A stretch of DNA of 64,000 nucleotides from Streptomyces sp. NBC_01116 (GTDB lineage Bacteria > Actinomycetota > Actinomycetes > Streptomycetales > Streptomycetaceae): NCBI RefSeq assembly GCF_041435495.1, contig NZ_CP108644.1:7487501-7551500 (forward strand), read 5' to 3'. The notes below the pieces were generated by a model. The model had not been told where the DNA came from, ran no database searches, and was given only the letters and a program-made list of their open reading frames with translations. Both the position numbers and the translations under genes were made by a program. Of the stretch, positions 1-8,187 are shown piece by piece. How positions within the stretch are numbered: the stretch's first letter is position 1; each line of letters starts with the position of its first letter.

Positions 1-669
1 TACTACGACGACAACAACCCCGGCGCCTACACCTTCGCCCAGAACCTGGAGAAGGTCCTCGACGACGCCCAGGCGCTCGGCCTCAAGCACATCGGCACGG
101 CCTCCGGCCCCTTCCGCTACGGCTCGACCGTCGACGGCTGGAAGCGGGCCGCGGAGGAGTTCAACATCTACGGGGCGGCCGCCCGCAGGCGCGGCATGAA
201 GTTCTACCAGCACAACCACGCCGAGGAGTTCTCCTTCGCGACCGACAAGCCCCGCGTGCGCCTCTACGACGTGCTGCTCGAAGAGACCGACCCGGACCTC
301 GTCTACCTGGAGATGGACATCTACTGGGCCTACTGCGCCCAGTTCCGCTTCAGCAAGCGCGTGGACGGCAGCCGGGCCCCGCTCGACCCGCTGAAGTACG
401 TCCTGAAGCACCCGGACCGCTATCCGCTCTTCCACGTCAAGGACGGGGTCCGCGACGAGACGACCCGCGACGGCTACCGCATGTCGGACGTGGGCGACGG
501 GGACATCGACTACAGGACGTTCCTGTCCAAGGTCACCAGGCGCACCCACCACGGCCGGACCTACCACCACTGGCAGGCGGAGCACGACAACCCGGTCGAG
601 TCGCTCGCCTTCGCCCGCAAGTCGAGCGAGCACCTGCACTCGCTGCGCGAGGGCCGCTGCGCCGACTGA
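1..669 (+). CDS. Sugar phosphate isomerase/epimerase-like TIM-barrel protein, 3' part
   Basis: The frame is open from base 1, so the start lies outside the window; 222 residues are visible. The piece contains motifs of the xylose-isomerase-like TIM-barrel (AP endonuclease 2) superfamily: HNHAEEF, which offers a metal ligand, EMDIYWA with an acidic ligand, and HVKDG near the C-terminus. Such enzymes isomerise or epimerise sugars or inositol derivatives using a divalent metal. Full-length relatives are usually around 300-350 residues, so roughly a third is missing. Substrate cannot be told from this piece. A strong hairpin follows the stop. Confidence 0.8.
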   Translation, partial: YYDDNNPGAYTFAQNLEKVLDDAQALGLKHIGTASGPFRYGSTVDGWKRAAEEFNIYGAAARRRGMKFYQHNHAEEFSFATDKPRVRLYDVLLEETDPDLVYLEMDIYWAYCAQFRFSKRVDGSRAPLDPLKYVLKHPDRYPLFHVKDGVRDETTRDGYRMSDVGDGDIDYRTFLSKVTRRTHHGRTYHHWQAEHDNPVESLAFARKSSEHLHSLREGRCAD

Positions 670-677
670 CGGGTCAG

Positions 678-712
678 GCCCGGCCCGCCGGAATCCCTCC
701 GGCGGGCCGGGC
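678..712. terminator. Bidirectional hairpin terminator
   Basis: A perfect 14-bp GC-rich stem (678-691 pairs with 699-712) closes a 7-base loop between two convergent genes. There is no T-tract, as is common for Streptomyces terminators. Confidence 0.75.
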
Positions 713-736
713 GCACCACTCACCGCGGTCCGGCCC

Positions 737-2041
737 CTACCCGATGCCCTGCCGGTCCGGGAGCAGGCCGAACTCCCGGTCGGCGGCCACCGCCACCGTG
801 CGCTCCACGGTCTGGACGAGCAGCGCGCGGTGCCTGACCAGCGACTTCTTCCGGTCCTCCGGGACGAGCAGCAGGAGATCGTCCAGCCCCGCCATGAGCC
901 GGCGCGACACCTGGGGACTGCCGGCGACACACCACCGGATCTCCTCGAAGCCGAGATCGACCAGGTCGTCCCACTCCGGACCGTCCTGCACCAGGCGTAC
1001 CCGCCCGTCCCGGTCCCGGTGGTGGACGGCGCCGAGCGGCAGGTGCGCCACGGCCGCCAGGAACTGCACGATCCGGTCCAGGCACTGCACGGCGGTGGTC
1101 GGATCGTTCACCGACGTCGACAGGGCCCGCAGCGCGATGTCCGCGAGCTGACGCAGCCCGAACGCCAGATCCTGGTGCAGGGTCCGCTCCACCGAGACGG
1201 AGACCGCGTACCGCAGCCGGCGCGGCGGCGGCACGGCCCCGCCGTGGACGGCGAGCACCGGCATCCCCGGCACCACGAAGTCCCCGATACGGGGGATGAG
1301 CCGCAGCACGACGTCCTGCCGCCGCGCGGCCCGGACCAGCCGCGCCGTGTTCACGTCACGCAGCACCCCGGCCCGCCCCTCGTGCAGCACCCGCGCGGTC
1401 TCCGGCCCCGGCTCCTCCTCGCTCCGCTGTCCCCTCGGCATCCGGCCCAGCACCCGGAACGAGTCCCGCGCGATCCTGTCCACGACGGGACCCACCTGCA
1501 TCAGCCGCAGTGTCGCGCTCACGTAGACGACGAAGAGCAGTAGGCTCAGCCCGAGCATCCCCAGGATGAGCAGGCTCTGGACCAACGGGACCGAGACCAC
1601 CCGGCGCGGATCGCTCTCGCTCTCGTACGAGGAGAGCACCAGCAGCGAGAAGAGGAACGTCGCCAGGAACACCGTCAGCGTGAGCTTGCTGATCCGGCTC
1701 CTGACGAAGATCCGCACCACCCGGGGCGTCAGCTGGCCACTCGCCATCTGCACCGCGACCAGCGAGATGCTGAACACGACCCCGATGAAGGTCATCATCG
1801 CCGAGCTGATCGTGGTGACGATCGTCTTCGCGTCCTGGGAGAACGCCATCAGATCGCCCAGCTCGTCGTACGCCTCCTCCCGCTGGAGCAGCGCGACGAT
1901 CGCGTCGTCCAGCTCGGTGGCGATCAACCACAGCACGAACACGCAGACGAACCCCGTCGTCGGGGCGAACCAGAACGTGTCGCGCAGATGCTCGCGCAGA
2001 GGGGACAGCGGACGGGGCCGGCGGTAGCCGCGATCACTCAT
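737..2041 (-). CDS. DUF2254 family predicted membrane protein
   Basis: This 434-residue protein has four hydrophobic segments in its first half (about residues 20-42, 75-100, 120-140 and 155-185), followed by a soluble C-terminal half of about 240 residues. That is the layout of the DUF2254 family, whose function is unknown. I chose the ATG at 2041 because the open frame upstream to 2167 encodes a low-complexity stretch unlike the family and overlaps the tRNA promoter region. No convincing ribosome-binding site precedes 2041, so the start is uncertain. It converges on the sugar isomerase gene and diverges from the tRNA. Confidence 0.8.
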   Translation of the reverse strand: MSDRGYRRPRPLSPLREHLRDTFWFAPTTGFVCVFVLWLIATELDDAIVALLQREEAYDELGDLMAFSQDAKTIVTTISSAMMTFIGVVFSISLVAVQMASGQLTPRVVRIFVRSRISKLTLTVFLATFLFSLLVLSSYESESDPRRVVSVPLVQSLLILGMLGLSLLLFVVYVSATLRLMQVGPVVDRIARDSFRVLGRMPRGQRSEEEPGPETARVLHEGRAGVLRDVNTARLVRAARRQDVVLRLIPRIGDFVVPGMPVLAVHGGAVPPPRRLRYAVSVSVERTLHQDLAFGLRQLADIALRALSTSVNDPTTAVQCLDRIVQFLAAVAHLPLGAVHHRDRDGRVRLVQDGPEWDDLVDLGFEEIRWCVAGSPQVSRRLMAGLDDLLLLVPEDRKKSLVRHRALLVQTVERTVAVAADREFGLLPDRQGIG

Positions 2042-2205
2042 GGACGCGAAGGTAGCCCCGGGACCTCCGAGGACCGGGGAGGCCGAGCTCCCACCGGCAC
2101 GCCGCACCGCACTGACCACCGGATATGCGGGTGAAGGGCGCGCCGAACCCCTGGTATTGTTTTCCATGTCGCCGCGGGGAACACACCGCGAACGACAGAC
2201 ACCTT

Positions 2206-2293
2206 GTCCGGGTGGCGGAATGGCAGACGCGCTAGCTTGAGGTGCTAGTGCCCTTTATCGGGCGTGGGGGTTCAAGTCCCCCCTCGGACACCA
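2206..2293 (+). tRNA. tRNA-Leu (anticodon GAG), CCA encoded
   Basis: The acceptor stem GTCCGGG pairs with CTCGGAC. The anticodon stem CTAGC/GCTAG encloses the loop TTGAGGT with anticodon GAG at 2239-2241, reading CUC. A long variable arm (CCCTTTATCGGG region) marks a class II leucine tRNA, and the T-arm contains GGTTCAAGTCC-type sequence. CCA is encoded at 2291-2293. Confidence 0.97.
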
Positions 2294-2298
2294 GCTAA

Positions 2299-2323
2299 GA
2301 CCCCTGTTGATCAGGGGTCTTTT
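2299..2323 (+). terminator. Rho-independent terminator of tRNA-Leu
   Basis: A 7-bp stem GACCCCT/AGGGGTC (2299-2305 with 2313-2319) is followed directly by TTTT, six bases after the tRNA end. Confidence 0.9.
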
Positions 2324-2608
2324 GCTTTTCAGGCTGTGGCGTGACCAACCACGTGACCAACAGCCGAGAGATTCCCCAGGTCGGACCAGGGAGAACAGGC
2401 CGAGTCGGCCCGCTCCGGAGGTGCTCGCTCCCTTCGCTCTCTATGCCAGGCCAACGTGCTGGCCTGGGACGACCTGCCCGACAACGGCTGCCGCGTCTGT
2501 ACGAGACCATGGGGCGAACGCTGAGCGACGCCCCGGCCCGCGGACGACTGAACCCTGCACGCCACCGAGCGGTGGAATCCGCACGCCACCCGTGTTGCCG
2601 AGGCGTTC
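2324..2608. other. Gene-free stretch beside the tRNA, possible integration scar
   Basis: I recognise no gene here. Just after the tRNA terminator lie two copies of CGTGACCAAC about 14 bases apart (around 2340-2365). This placement, followed by small and broken accessory genes, would fit an old integrated element at the tRNA 3' end, but no integrase gene or duplicated tRNA end is visible. Confidence 0.3.
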
Positions 2609-2971
2609 TCACTGCCTCGCGGCGGCCGCGGCGCACAGCGCCCCCCATGCGACGGCGGCGCCCGCGACCTTCAGGCGCCTGGACCATCCGGTGAGCGCTG
2701 TGCCGAACAGGGCCGCATCGGACAGGTCGGCAGTGACACGGCAGGCAGTCGCGGTCCGCAGGGAACGGGCGTCGGGGGCGAGGAGCATGGCTGTGCCGAT
2801 GGCGGCATCGCGTGCCCCCATCGCCCGAATGAGCAGAGCAGTTCCCACCGGCACGGTGCCATCGGCGTCGGTCAGGCCGCACGGTTTGGCCAGCAGGACT
2901 GGGCGGACCATGATCGCCACGCTGTAGGCCGCAGTCGCGGCACCCAGCACGCGTGGCATCGCGTCAGGCAT
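2609..2971 (-). CDS. DUF4267-like small membrane protein
   Basis: This 120-residue protein has three to four short hydrophobic segments and a central MGARDAAIG element followed by a leucine-rich helix, resembling small DUF4267 membrane proteins of unknown role. The ATG at 2971 is preceded by GAGAGGA at a suitable distance. A second, broken copy of its first 15 or so codons, including the bases just upstream of the start, lies at 9284. Family assignment is by pattern only. Confidence 0.6.
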   Translation of the reverse strand: MPDAMPRVLGAATAAYSVAIMVRPVLLAKPCGLTDADGTVPVGTALLIRAMGARDAAIGTAMLLAPDARSLRTATACRVTADLSDAALFGTALTGWSRRLKVAGAAVAWGALCAAAAARQ

Positions 2972-3057
2972 CTCGGCGTCCTCTCGTCGTGGTGGACCGG
3001 GTACCCCCCTCCAGAAATACATGCATCCGACCTCCGCGCGACTTACGACACCTTGCC

Positions 3058-3234
3058 CGGAATCCGAAGTACGGCCTGGCCTTCGTCGACATCTGCCTGC
3101 TGCCGGCAGCCCTCGGCGCCACGGTGCTGCTGGCTGTGCGGGTGGATCGCCGGACGTCCTGGCCGCTGGCGCCCTACCTCCTGTGGGTCGGCTACGCAGC
3201 GGCTCTCAACCTCGCGCTCCGGCTGACGAACTGA
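3058..3234 (+). pseudogene. TspO/MBR family C-terminal fragment
   Basis: The frame reads GLAFVDICLLP followed by a second hydrophobic segment and ends PYLLWVGYAAALNLALRL-TN-stop. This matches the last two transmembrane helices of TspO/MBR tryptophan-rich sensory proteins, which are about 160 residues long and bind porphyrins and related ligands. Only about 58 residues remain. The sequence upstream belongs to the divergent DUF4267-like gene, so the first three helices and the start are lost. I call it a remnant, not a working gene. Confidence 0.65.
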
Positions 3235-3540
3235 GGCGGCCGTCTCTCCTCATGTGCCGCCCGCGTCGCTGTGCGTACCTCCATGTGCGCGTGGTCCGGG
3301 TATCCCGTTCACCCCGGCGTGGAACAGAGAGATGGGACACACCGGCGTTGCCGGGTTCTACGACCGTCGCTGTTCCACGATCAATCCTGTGGCTGTGGGA
3401 CCGAAGGTGTTTCGTTCCTGGTGAGAGGGGCACAGGGAGGGGCCGCCACCGCGGGGCACGTTACGCGGACCGGGGGTCGGGACATCGTGGGAGAACCGGC
3501 CTCGCCGGACCTGCTCGTCAGTCGTGAAGGAGTCCGAATC

Positions 3541-4530
3541 ATGCCAGCAGTCCCTGCTCTGACCGCCGAAGCGGCAACGACGGCGGAGGAGTTCGCCGAC
3601 ACGGTCGGTCGCATCGAGAACGGGCAGCTGAGTTTCCCCCTTCCTGGCTCCGGGCTCACCCGTGAGCGATTCGAGGCCCTGCGGGGCGTCGCCGAGTCCG
3701 GTCTGTGTACGGCGCGCCTGGTCGAGGGACATGTCGACGCGACAGCCATCCTCGCGGAGCTGGAGGCATCACCGCCGTCACCGGGCCAGCTGTGGGGTGT
3801 GTGGGCGGCCGAGCCTCCGGGCGAGGGTCTCACCGCCGTCCAGAAGGGCGCGGGCTGGGTACTGAACGGACTGAAGCAGTACTGCTCCGGCGCGCACAGC
3901 TGCACCCACGCCCTGGTCACCGCACGGGAGGGCGATTCGCGGCGGCTCTTCGCCGCGCGAGTGGACGGAGCCGGCTGCCGGCCGGTGGAAGGCACCTGGC
4001 AGGCCGTGGGCATGGCGGGCAGCGACACCCCGGACGTGCGGTTCACGGACGTCCCGGCAGCCGCGGTCGGCGGGCCGGAGGCATATGTGCGCAGGCCGGG
4101 ATTCTGGCACGGAGGGATCGGGGTCGCCGCGTGCTGGCACGGCGGGGCGGTGGCGGCTTCCCGGGTGCTGCGCGAGGCAGCCGCAGGGAGGACCGAGCCG
4201 CACACCGATGCCCATCTGGGGGCGGTGGACGTCCAGCTGTACGCGGCCGGGGCGCTCCTGGAGCGGGCGGCCGGGGAGATCGACGCGGACCCCCTCGACG
4301 AGCGGGGGGAGGCCCGGCTGCGGGCGATGCGGGTGCGGGCCTTCGTCGAGTCGGTCTGCCGGCAGGTACTGGATCACGTGGGCCGGGCGACCGGAGCGGG
4401 GCCACTGTGTCATGACGCCGCGCACGCCCGCACCGTGGCCGACCTGAGCGTGTACATCCGGCAGCACCATGCCGAACGCGATCTGGCCGGGCTCGGCGCG
4501 TTCCTGGCCAGGCCGGAGGGCGAGCGATGA
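3541..4530 (+). CDS. Acyl-CoA dehydrogenase-like flavoprotein, first gene of a four-gene cassette
   Basis: This 329-residue protein resembles the middle and C-terminal parts of acyl-CoA dehydrogenases: a central beta region (about residues 85-175, with LWGVWAAEPPG, GWVLNGLKQYCSGA and MAGSDTPDVRFTDVP) and a helical end. It is short for the family (about 380-400 residues), and the usual catalytic Glu context is not obvious, so dehydrogenase activity is uncertain. ATG 3541 has AGGAG a few bases upstream. The stop overlaps the next start by ATGA, which implies translational coupling with the PIG-L, methyltransferase and glycosyltransferase genes. Confidence 0.75.
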   Translation: MPAVPALTAEAATTAEEFADTVGRIENGQLSFPLPGSGLTRERFEALRGVAESGLCTARLVEGHVDATAILAELEASPPSPGQLWGVWAAEPPGEGLTAVQKGAGWVLNGLKQYCSGAHSCTHALVTAREGDSRRLFAARVDGAGCRPVEGTWQAVGMAGSDTPDVRFTDVPAAAVGGPEAYVRRPGFWHGGIGVAACWHGGAVAASRVLREAAAGRTEPHTDAHLGAVDVQLYAAGALLERAAGEIDADPLDERGEARLRAMRVRAFVESVCRQVLDHVGRATGAGPLCHDAAHARTVADLSVYIRQHHAERDLAGLGAFLARPEGER

Positions 4531-5291
4531 CAGACACCTCGCACGACCGTTTCGCCGATCCCATCCAGGCGCCCGGCACCCCGGAGGCGGCATGGCAGGC
4601 ATGGCCGGGCTGGGCCGGCCTTCCGGAGACTCCTCCGGGGCCGTTCGGCCGTGTTGTGGTGGTCGCTGCTCATCCGGACGACGAGGTGCTCGGTTTCGGC
4701 GGAGCGATCGCGCTGCTCTCGGCCTCCGGTACGGAAGTGACCGTGGTGGCCGTCACCGATGGTGAGGGCTCCCACCCGGGCAGCGATGTGATGACCGCGC
4801 GCGACCTCGCCGAGCTGCGCACGGCCGAGACACGGGCGGCGCTGGCCGAGCTCGGAGCCACGGCCGCGACCGTCGTACGGCTGAAAGTCCCCGACACGCG
4901 GGTGGAGGCGTACGAGGACGATGTCGCGGCCCGGATCGCGGGCCTGGCGGCCGGTGCGGACCTGGTCGTCGCGCCGTGGACCGGCGATGTGCACGGCGAT
5001 CACGAGGCGGCCGGGCGGGCGGCCGTGCGGGCGGCGGCTTCAGCGGGCGTCGCCTGCTGGCTCTATCCGGTGTGGATGTGGCACTGGGCCGCGCCGGACG
5101 ACCCCAGGGTGCCCTGGCGGCGCGCGGCTCTTATCCGGCTGTCTCCGGAGGTCCTGGACCGGAAGCGGGCCGCGGTGAGGCAGTTCGTCAGCCAGATCGC
5201 GCCCCTCGGCCCGGGCAAGGACGACGCGGCGGTCCTGCCTCCGGAGGAGCTGGCGCATCATCTGCGCGACCGGGAGGTGGTGTTCCGGTGA
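4527..5291 (+). CDS. PIG-L family deacetylase
   Basis: This 254-residue protein carries the zinc-binding AAHPDDEVLGFGG motif at about residues 47-59 and a later HGDHEAAG motif (about residues 155-160) supplying another ligand. That places it with LmbE/PIG-L enzymes, which remove N-acetyl groups from GlcNAc-type sugars (for example MshB and GlcNAc-PI deacetylase). It overlaps both neighbours by four bases. Together with a glycosyltransferase and a methyltransferase it suggests deacetylation of an amino sugar during synthesis of a small glycoconjugate; the substrate is unknown. Confidence 0.9.
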   Translation: MTDTSHDRFADPIQAPGTPEAAWQAWPGWAGLPETPPGPFGRVVVVAAHPDDEVLGFGGAIALLSASGTEVTVVAVTDGEGSHPGSDVMTARDLAELRTAETRAALAELGATAATVVRLKVPDTRVEAYEDDVAARIAGLAAGADLVVAPWTGDVHGDHEAAGRAAVRAAASAGVACWLYPVWMWHWAAPDDPRVPWRRAALIRLSPEVLDRKRAAVRQFVSQIAPLGPGKDDAAVLPPEELAHHLRDREVVFR

Positions 5292-5944
5292 ACGACGCAC
5301 AGCACACACCGGACGTCTCCGGGACGGCGGGCACCCCTGCCGCGTACTTCGAGGGCATGTACCGCGACGCCCCTGACCCCTGGCACCTTGCCGAGCGCTG
5401 GTACGAGCGCCGCAAGTACGACCTCACCGTGGCGAGCCTGCCCCTGCCCCGCTATCGCCGCGCCTTCGAACCTGCCTGTTCCGTGGGCGAGCTGACGGTC
5501 CGCCTGGCCGAGCGGTGTGACCGGGTGGTGGCCTGCGACCGGGTGGAGTCCGCGGTCGCCACCGCACGCCGGCGCACGTCCGCCCTTCCCCATGTGGACG
5601 TGCGCCATCTGACCGTCCCCGGCCAATGGCCGCCTGGCCACTTCGATCTCGTCGTCCTGTCCGAGCTGCTCTACTACTTCGACACCCCCACCCTCCAGAG
5701 CGTCCTGGGCCTCGCCGTCGACGCCCTGGAGCCGGGCGGCACCCTGGTCACGGTGCACTGGAACCATCCGGTGCCCGACCACCGCGGAACCGGCAGCACG
5801 CTCGCCCGGACCGTCGGTTCGGTTCCGGGGCTGACCCTGACGGCCGACCACCGTGAGGACGATTTCGTGCTCCAGGTGTACGAGCGCGACAGCCTCGACG
5901 GCACCGCGGCACCCTCTCCCGCCGCCCGCGAGGGCCTCGTATGA
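5288..5944 (+). CDS. SAM-dependent methyltransferase, NodS-like
   Basis: This 218-residue class I methyltransferase has the glycine-poor motif I region FEPACSVGELTVRLAER (about residues 59-75), the acidic motif II VVACDRVESA and the motif IV region FDLVVLSELLYYF. The opening PDPWHLAERWYERRKYDLT is typical of NodS-like enzymes. NodS itself N-methylates the deacetylated glucosamine of Nod factors, so following a PIG-L deacetylase makes biochemical sense here (inference). The GTG start overlaps the upstream stop by GTGA, and the stop overlaps the next gene by ATGA. Confidence 0.85.
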   Translation: MNDAQHTPDVSGTAGTPAAYFEGMYRDAPDPWHLAERWYERRKYDLTVASLPLPRYRRAFEPACSVGELTVRLAERCDRVVACDRVESAVATARRRTSALPHVDVRHLTVPGQWPPGHFDLVVLSELLYYFDTPTLQSVLGLAVDALEPGGTLVTVHWNHPVPDHRGTGSTLARTVGSVPGLTLTADHREDDFVLQVYERDSLDGTAAPSPAAREGLV

Positions 5945-6690
5945 CCGCACCGCGCGGCATCGGAGCGATCGCCGTGGTGATCCCGGCCCGCGACGAGGAA
6001 GTCCTGCTGCCGGCCGCGTTGGATTCGGTGGGCGCGGCGGCCGGGCATGCCGCCATCGGGTCGTTGCGCGTGCTCACGGTGGTCGTGGCCGACTGCTGCA
6101 CGGATGCCACCGCCGCTGTCTCCCGCGCCGCGGGCGCTCTCGTCGTACCGGTCCGCTACCGCAACGTCGGCCGGGCCCGAGCCGCAGGCGTGCGCGCCGC
6201 GCTCAGCACGCTCGGCGACACCCCAGGCGGTGTGTGGATCGCGTCCACCGACGCCGACAGCACCGTGCGGCCGGACTGGCTCGCTCATCAGGCGGCTCGC
6301 GCAGCCGAAGGCTGGGACGCAGTCGTCGGCACCGTGACCGTGGACCACTGGCCACCTCACATGACCGACCTGGCCGCCCGCCACCACCGCGCCTACGAGA
6401 TGTCCCGCCCCCCGGCAGGCCGCCCGTGGCAGCACCCGCATGTGCATGGTGCGAATCTCGGTGTCAGCAGTCGGGCCTACGCAGCGGCAGGCGGCTTCCC
6501 GGCGGCCCCGCTCCATGAGGACCGCCTCCTGGTCGACGCGCTGACGAGCACCGGAGCGCGCATCCTGCGCACCGCCGACTCGCCCGTCACCACGTCGGCC
6601 CGCACGACACCCCGCGCACGAGGCGGCTTCGGTGACCACCTGAGCGACCTGAACCGTACGCGGCTCACCACGTCGGGAAACGAGGCATAG
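5941..6690 (+). CDS. Family 2 glycosyltransferase
   Basis: This 249-residue GT-A fold protein shows the N-terminal VVIPARDEEVLLPAALDSV nucleotide-binding element, a DxD-like STDADSTVRPDW (about residues 100-111) and a later HEDRLLVDAL acidic motif (written LHEDR) expected of the catalytic region. No transmembrane segments are evident, so it is probably cytosolic or peripheral. It is the last gene of the overlapped cassette that begins at 3541. Confidence 0.85.
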   Translation: MTAPRGIGAIAVVIPARDEEVLLPAALDSVGAAAGHAAIGSLRVLTVVVADCCTDATAAVSRAAGALVVPVRYRNVGRARAAGVRAALSTLGDTPGGVWIASTDADSTVRPDWLAHQAARAAEGWDAVVGTVTVDHWPPHMTDLAARHHRAYEMSRPPAGRPWQHPHVHGANLGVSSRAYAAAGGFPAAPLHEDRLLVDALTSTGARILRTADSPVTTSARTTPRARGGFGDHLSDLNRTRLTTSGNEA

Positions 6691-6943
6691 GCCGTCTTCA
6701 CCGAGGATGCGGTCCGCACACTTACCCGGAAGACATCGTTCGCTGACGAGGAAGCACGGAGAGAAGGGCACGGCCGGAATCACGCCCGAGCCTCCGCGGC
6801 GGGTGTTTCGACAGGAAGCCGGCCTCCGAGGCCACATGTTGGCCTTTCTCACCGACGCGCGGAGGACTGAGACCGGCGGGTTGGGGAACCGGGTGGCTGG
6901 GGCCGCCTCCGGTCGTCCCGCAAGGAAGGAAGCAGGTGCTGCC

Positions 6944-7285
6944 ATGCCGATGTGGCTCGGGAATGAACACGCTGACGGAATCAGTATCGCTGCCAAGGAG
7001 TGGGCGGGCGGAACCGTTCCGTTCATCGTGGGGCTCGTCGTGGTGGCCCTGCTGATCGGCTCGGTCATCTGGCGGAGCCGCAGGGGCAGGAGCCGGCCAC
7101 CGCGTCCGGAAGAGCAGCCGGTGCGCCCCACGACGTCGCCCTCCATCCCGCGGGGAGACGGTCGCGCGGCCGACGACTTCGGTGCGGAAGGCGAGCGGCT
7201 CTCCCCTCATCAGATGAAGGGGAACGGCAACCAGGGCCGGTCATCCCGCTCCGCAGACGACCGGAGCGCAGGTCACGGCGGCTGA
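6944..7285 (+). CDS. DUF6479-like small membrane protein
   Basis: This 113-residue protein has one transmembrane helix (about residues 26-46, VPFIVGLVVVALLIGSVIW), then a basic and proline-rich cytosolic tail with PRPEEQP and a LSPHQM-type end. This is the pattern of the Streptomyces family DUF6479, of unknown function. AAGGAAGGAAG precedes the ATG, although somewhat far upstream. It stands alone before a double hairpin. Confidence 0.65.
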   Translation: MPMWLGNEHADGISIAAKEWAGGTVPFIVGLVVVALLIGSVIWRSRRGRSRPPRPEEQPVRPTTSPSIPRGDGRAADDFGAEGERLSPHQMKGNGNQGRSSRSADDRSAGHGG

Positions 7286-7303
7286 TTCGCAGGGTCTGCG
7301 GCC

Positions 7304-7337
7304 GACCGCCTCGGTGCCGTTCAGCGGCGAGGCGGTC
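7304..7337 (+). terminator. Hairpin after the DUF6479 gene
   Basis: A perfect 10-bp stem GACCGCCTCG/CGAGGCGGTC with a 14-base loop lies 18 bases past the stop. Confidence 0.6.
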
Positions 7338-7418
7338 GCACCGCCGCCTCGATGCCCGATCGGCCCGGACTGGGCGGCGGAGGCCCGAGCGCGTCGGCCT
7401 CCGCTCCGGTCGAGAGGG

Positions 7419-7450
7419 CGGCCGGTACCTGGTCCCCGAGGTACCGGCCG
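7419..7450 (-). terminator. Strong hairpin after the sortase gene
   Basis: A perfect 12-bp stem CGGCCGGTACCT/AGGTACCGGCCG with an 8-base loop lies just past the stop of the minus-strand sortase gene. Confidence 0.75.
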
Positions 7451-7464
7451 CATGAGCGCGGAGC

Positions 7465-8187
7465 TCAGGCCGGCTTCTTCAGTGACGTGAGGTGGGCGAA
7501 GACCACGACATTCGCTGAGTAGCCGGCCTTCTCGTCGAATCGCCCGCCGCAGGTCAGCAACCGGAGTTCGGGCCGCCCGGTCTCCCCGTACACCTTGTCG
7601 TCGGGGAACTTGTCCTTCGTGTAGGTCTTCACCGCGTCCACCGTGAATACCGCGGTTCTGCGGTCTGCGCGCGCCACGCTGACCTTGTCGCCCCGGCGCA
7701 GCGCGTTGAGGTTGAGGAAGATGGCAGGGCCGGTCCTGGTGTCCCGGTGGCCCACGAGCAGGGCCGTGCCGTTCTCGCCGGGCGACGGCCCCTTCTCGTA
7801 CCAGCCTGTCAGCTTGGGCTTGCTCAATGGCGGGGCTTCGAGCCGGCCCTCTGCGTCGAGGTCGAGTCCGGTGACCGGCGCCTCGATGAAGATGGCGGGA
7901 ATGGCGACCTTCAGCGGGCGGGAGGGCACGAGTGGAGCGTGCGAGGCGGGCACGTGCTTCTCCGGTCTGTGCGGTGCCCGCCGGAACGGCTCCCGTCCGC
8001 CGCCCGCGGCGTCGCCGCCGTGGGCGGCGGTGACGGTCTGGGTGTCCTCGGAGGAGTCCGAGGACACCCAGACGATGCCGGCCACCAGAGAGAACGTCAC
8101 GCACAGCGTCATGCTGAGACGGCATGCGCGCGTCGGTCCTCCTCGTCGTCGCCGTCGGCAGCGGACGTTACGCCTCGCCACGGGCAC
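7465..8187 (-). CDS. Class F sortase
   Basis: This 240-residue membrane-anchored transpeptidase has an N-terminal basic stretch and transmembrane helix (about residues 25-42). A catalytic domain follows with VGHRDTRTG containing the active His, RLLTCGGRFD containing the active Cys, and an aromatic VVVFAHLT end. Class F sortases are common in actinomycetes and attach surface proteins. The GTG at 8187 overlaps the upstream gene by 20 bases; an ATG at 8112 is an alternative that would start inside the membrane helix. It follows, and is probably co-transcribed with, the secreted protein gene at 8168-8800. Confidence 0.88.
   Translation of the reverse strand: MPVARRNVRCRRRRRGGPTRACRLSMTLCVTFSLVAGIVWVSSDSSEDTQTVTAAHGGDAAGGGREPFRRAPHRPEKHVPASHAPLVPSRPLKVAIPAIFIEAPVTGLDLDAEGRLEAPPLSKPKLTGWYEKGPSPGENGTALLVGHRDTRTGPAIFLNLNALRRGDKVSVARADRRTAVFTVDAVKTYTKDKFPDDKVYGETGRPELRLLTCGGRFDEKAGYSANVVVFAHLTSLKKPA

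Noticed and set aside
2040..2240. A small plus-strand gene overlapping the tRNA
   Set aside because: It reads through the promoter and into the tRNA; no binding site or family.
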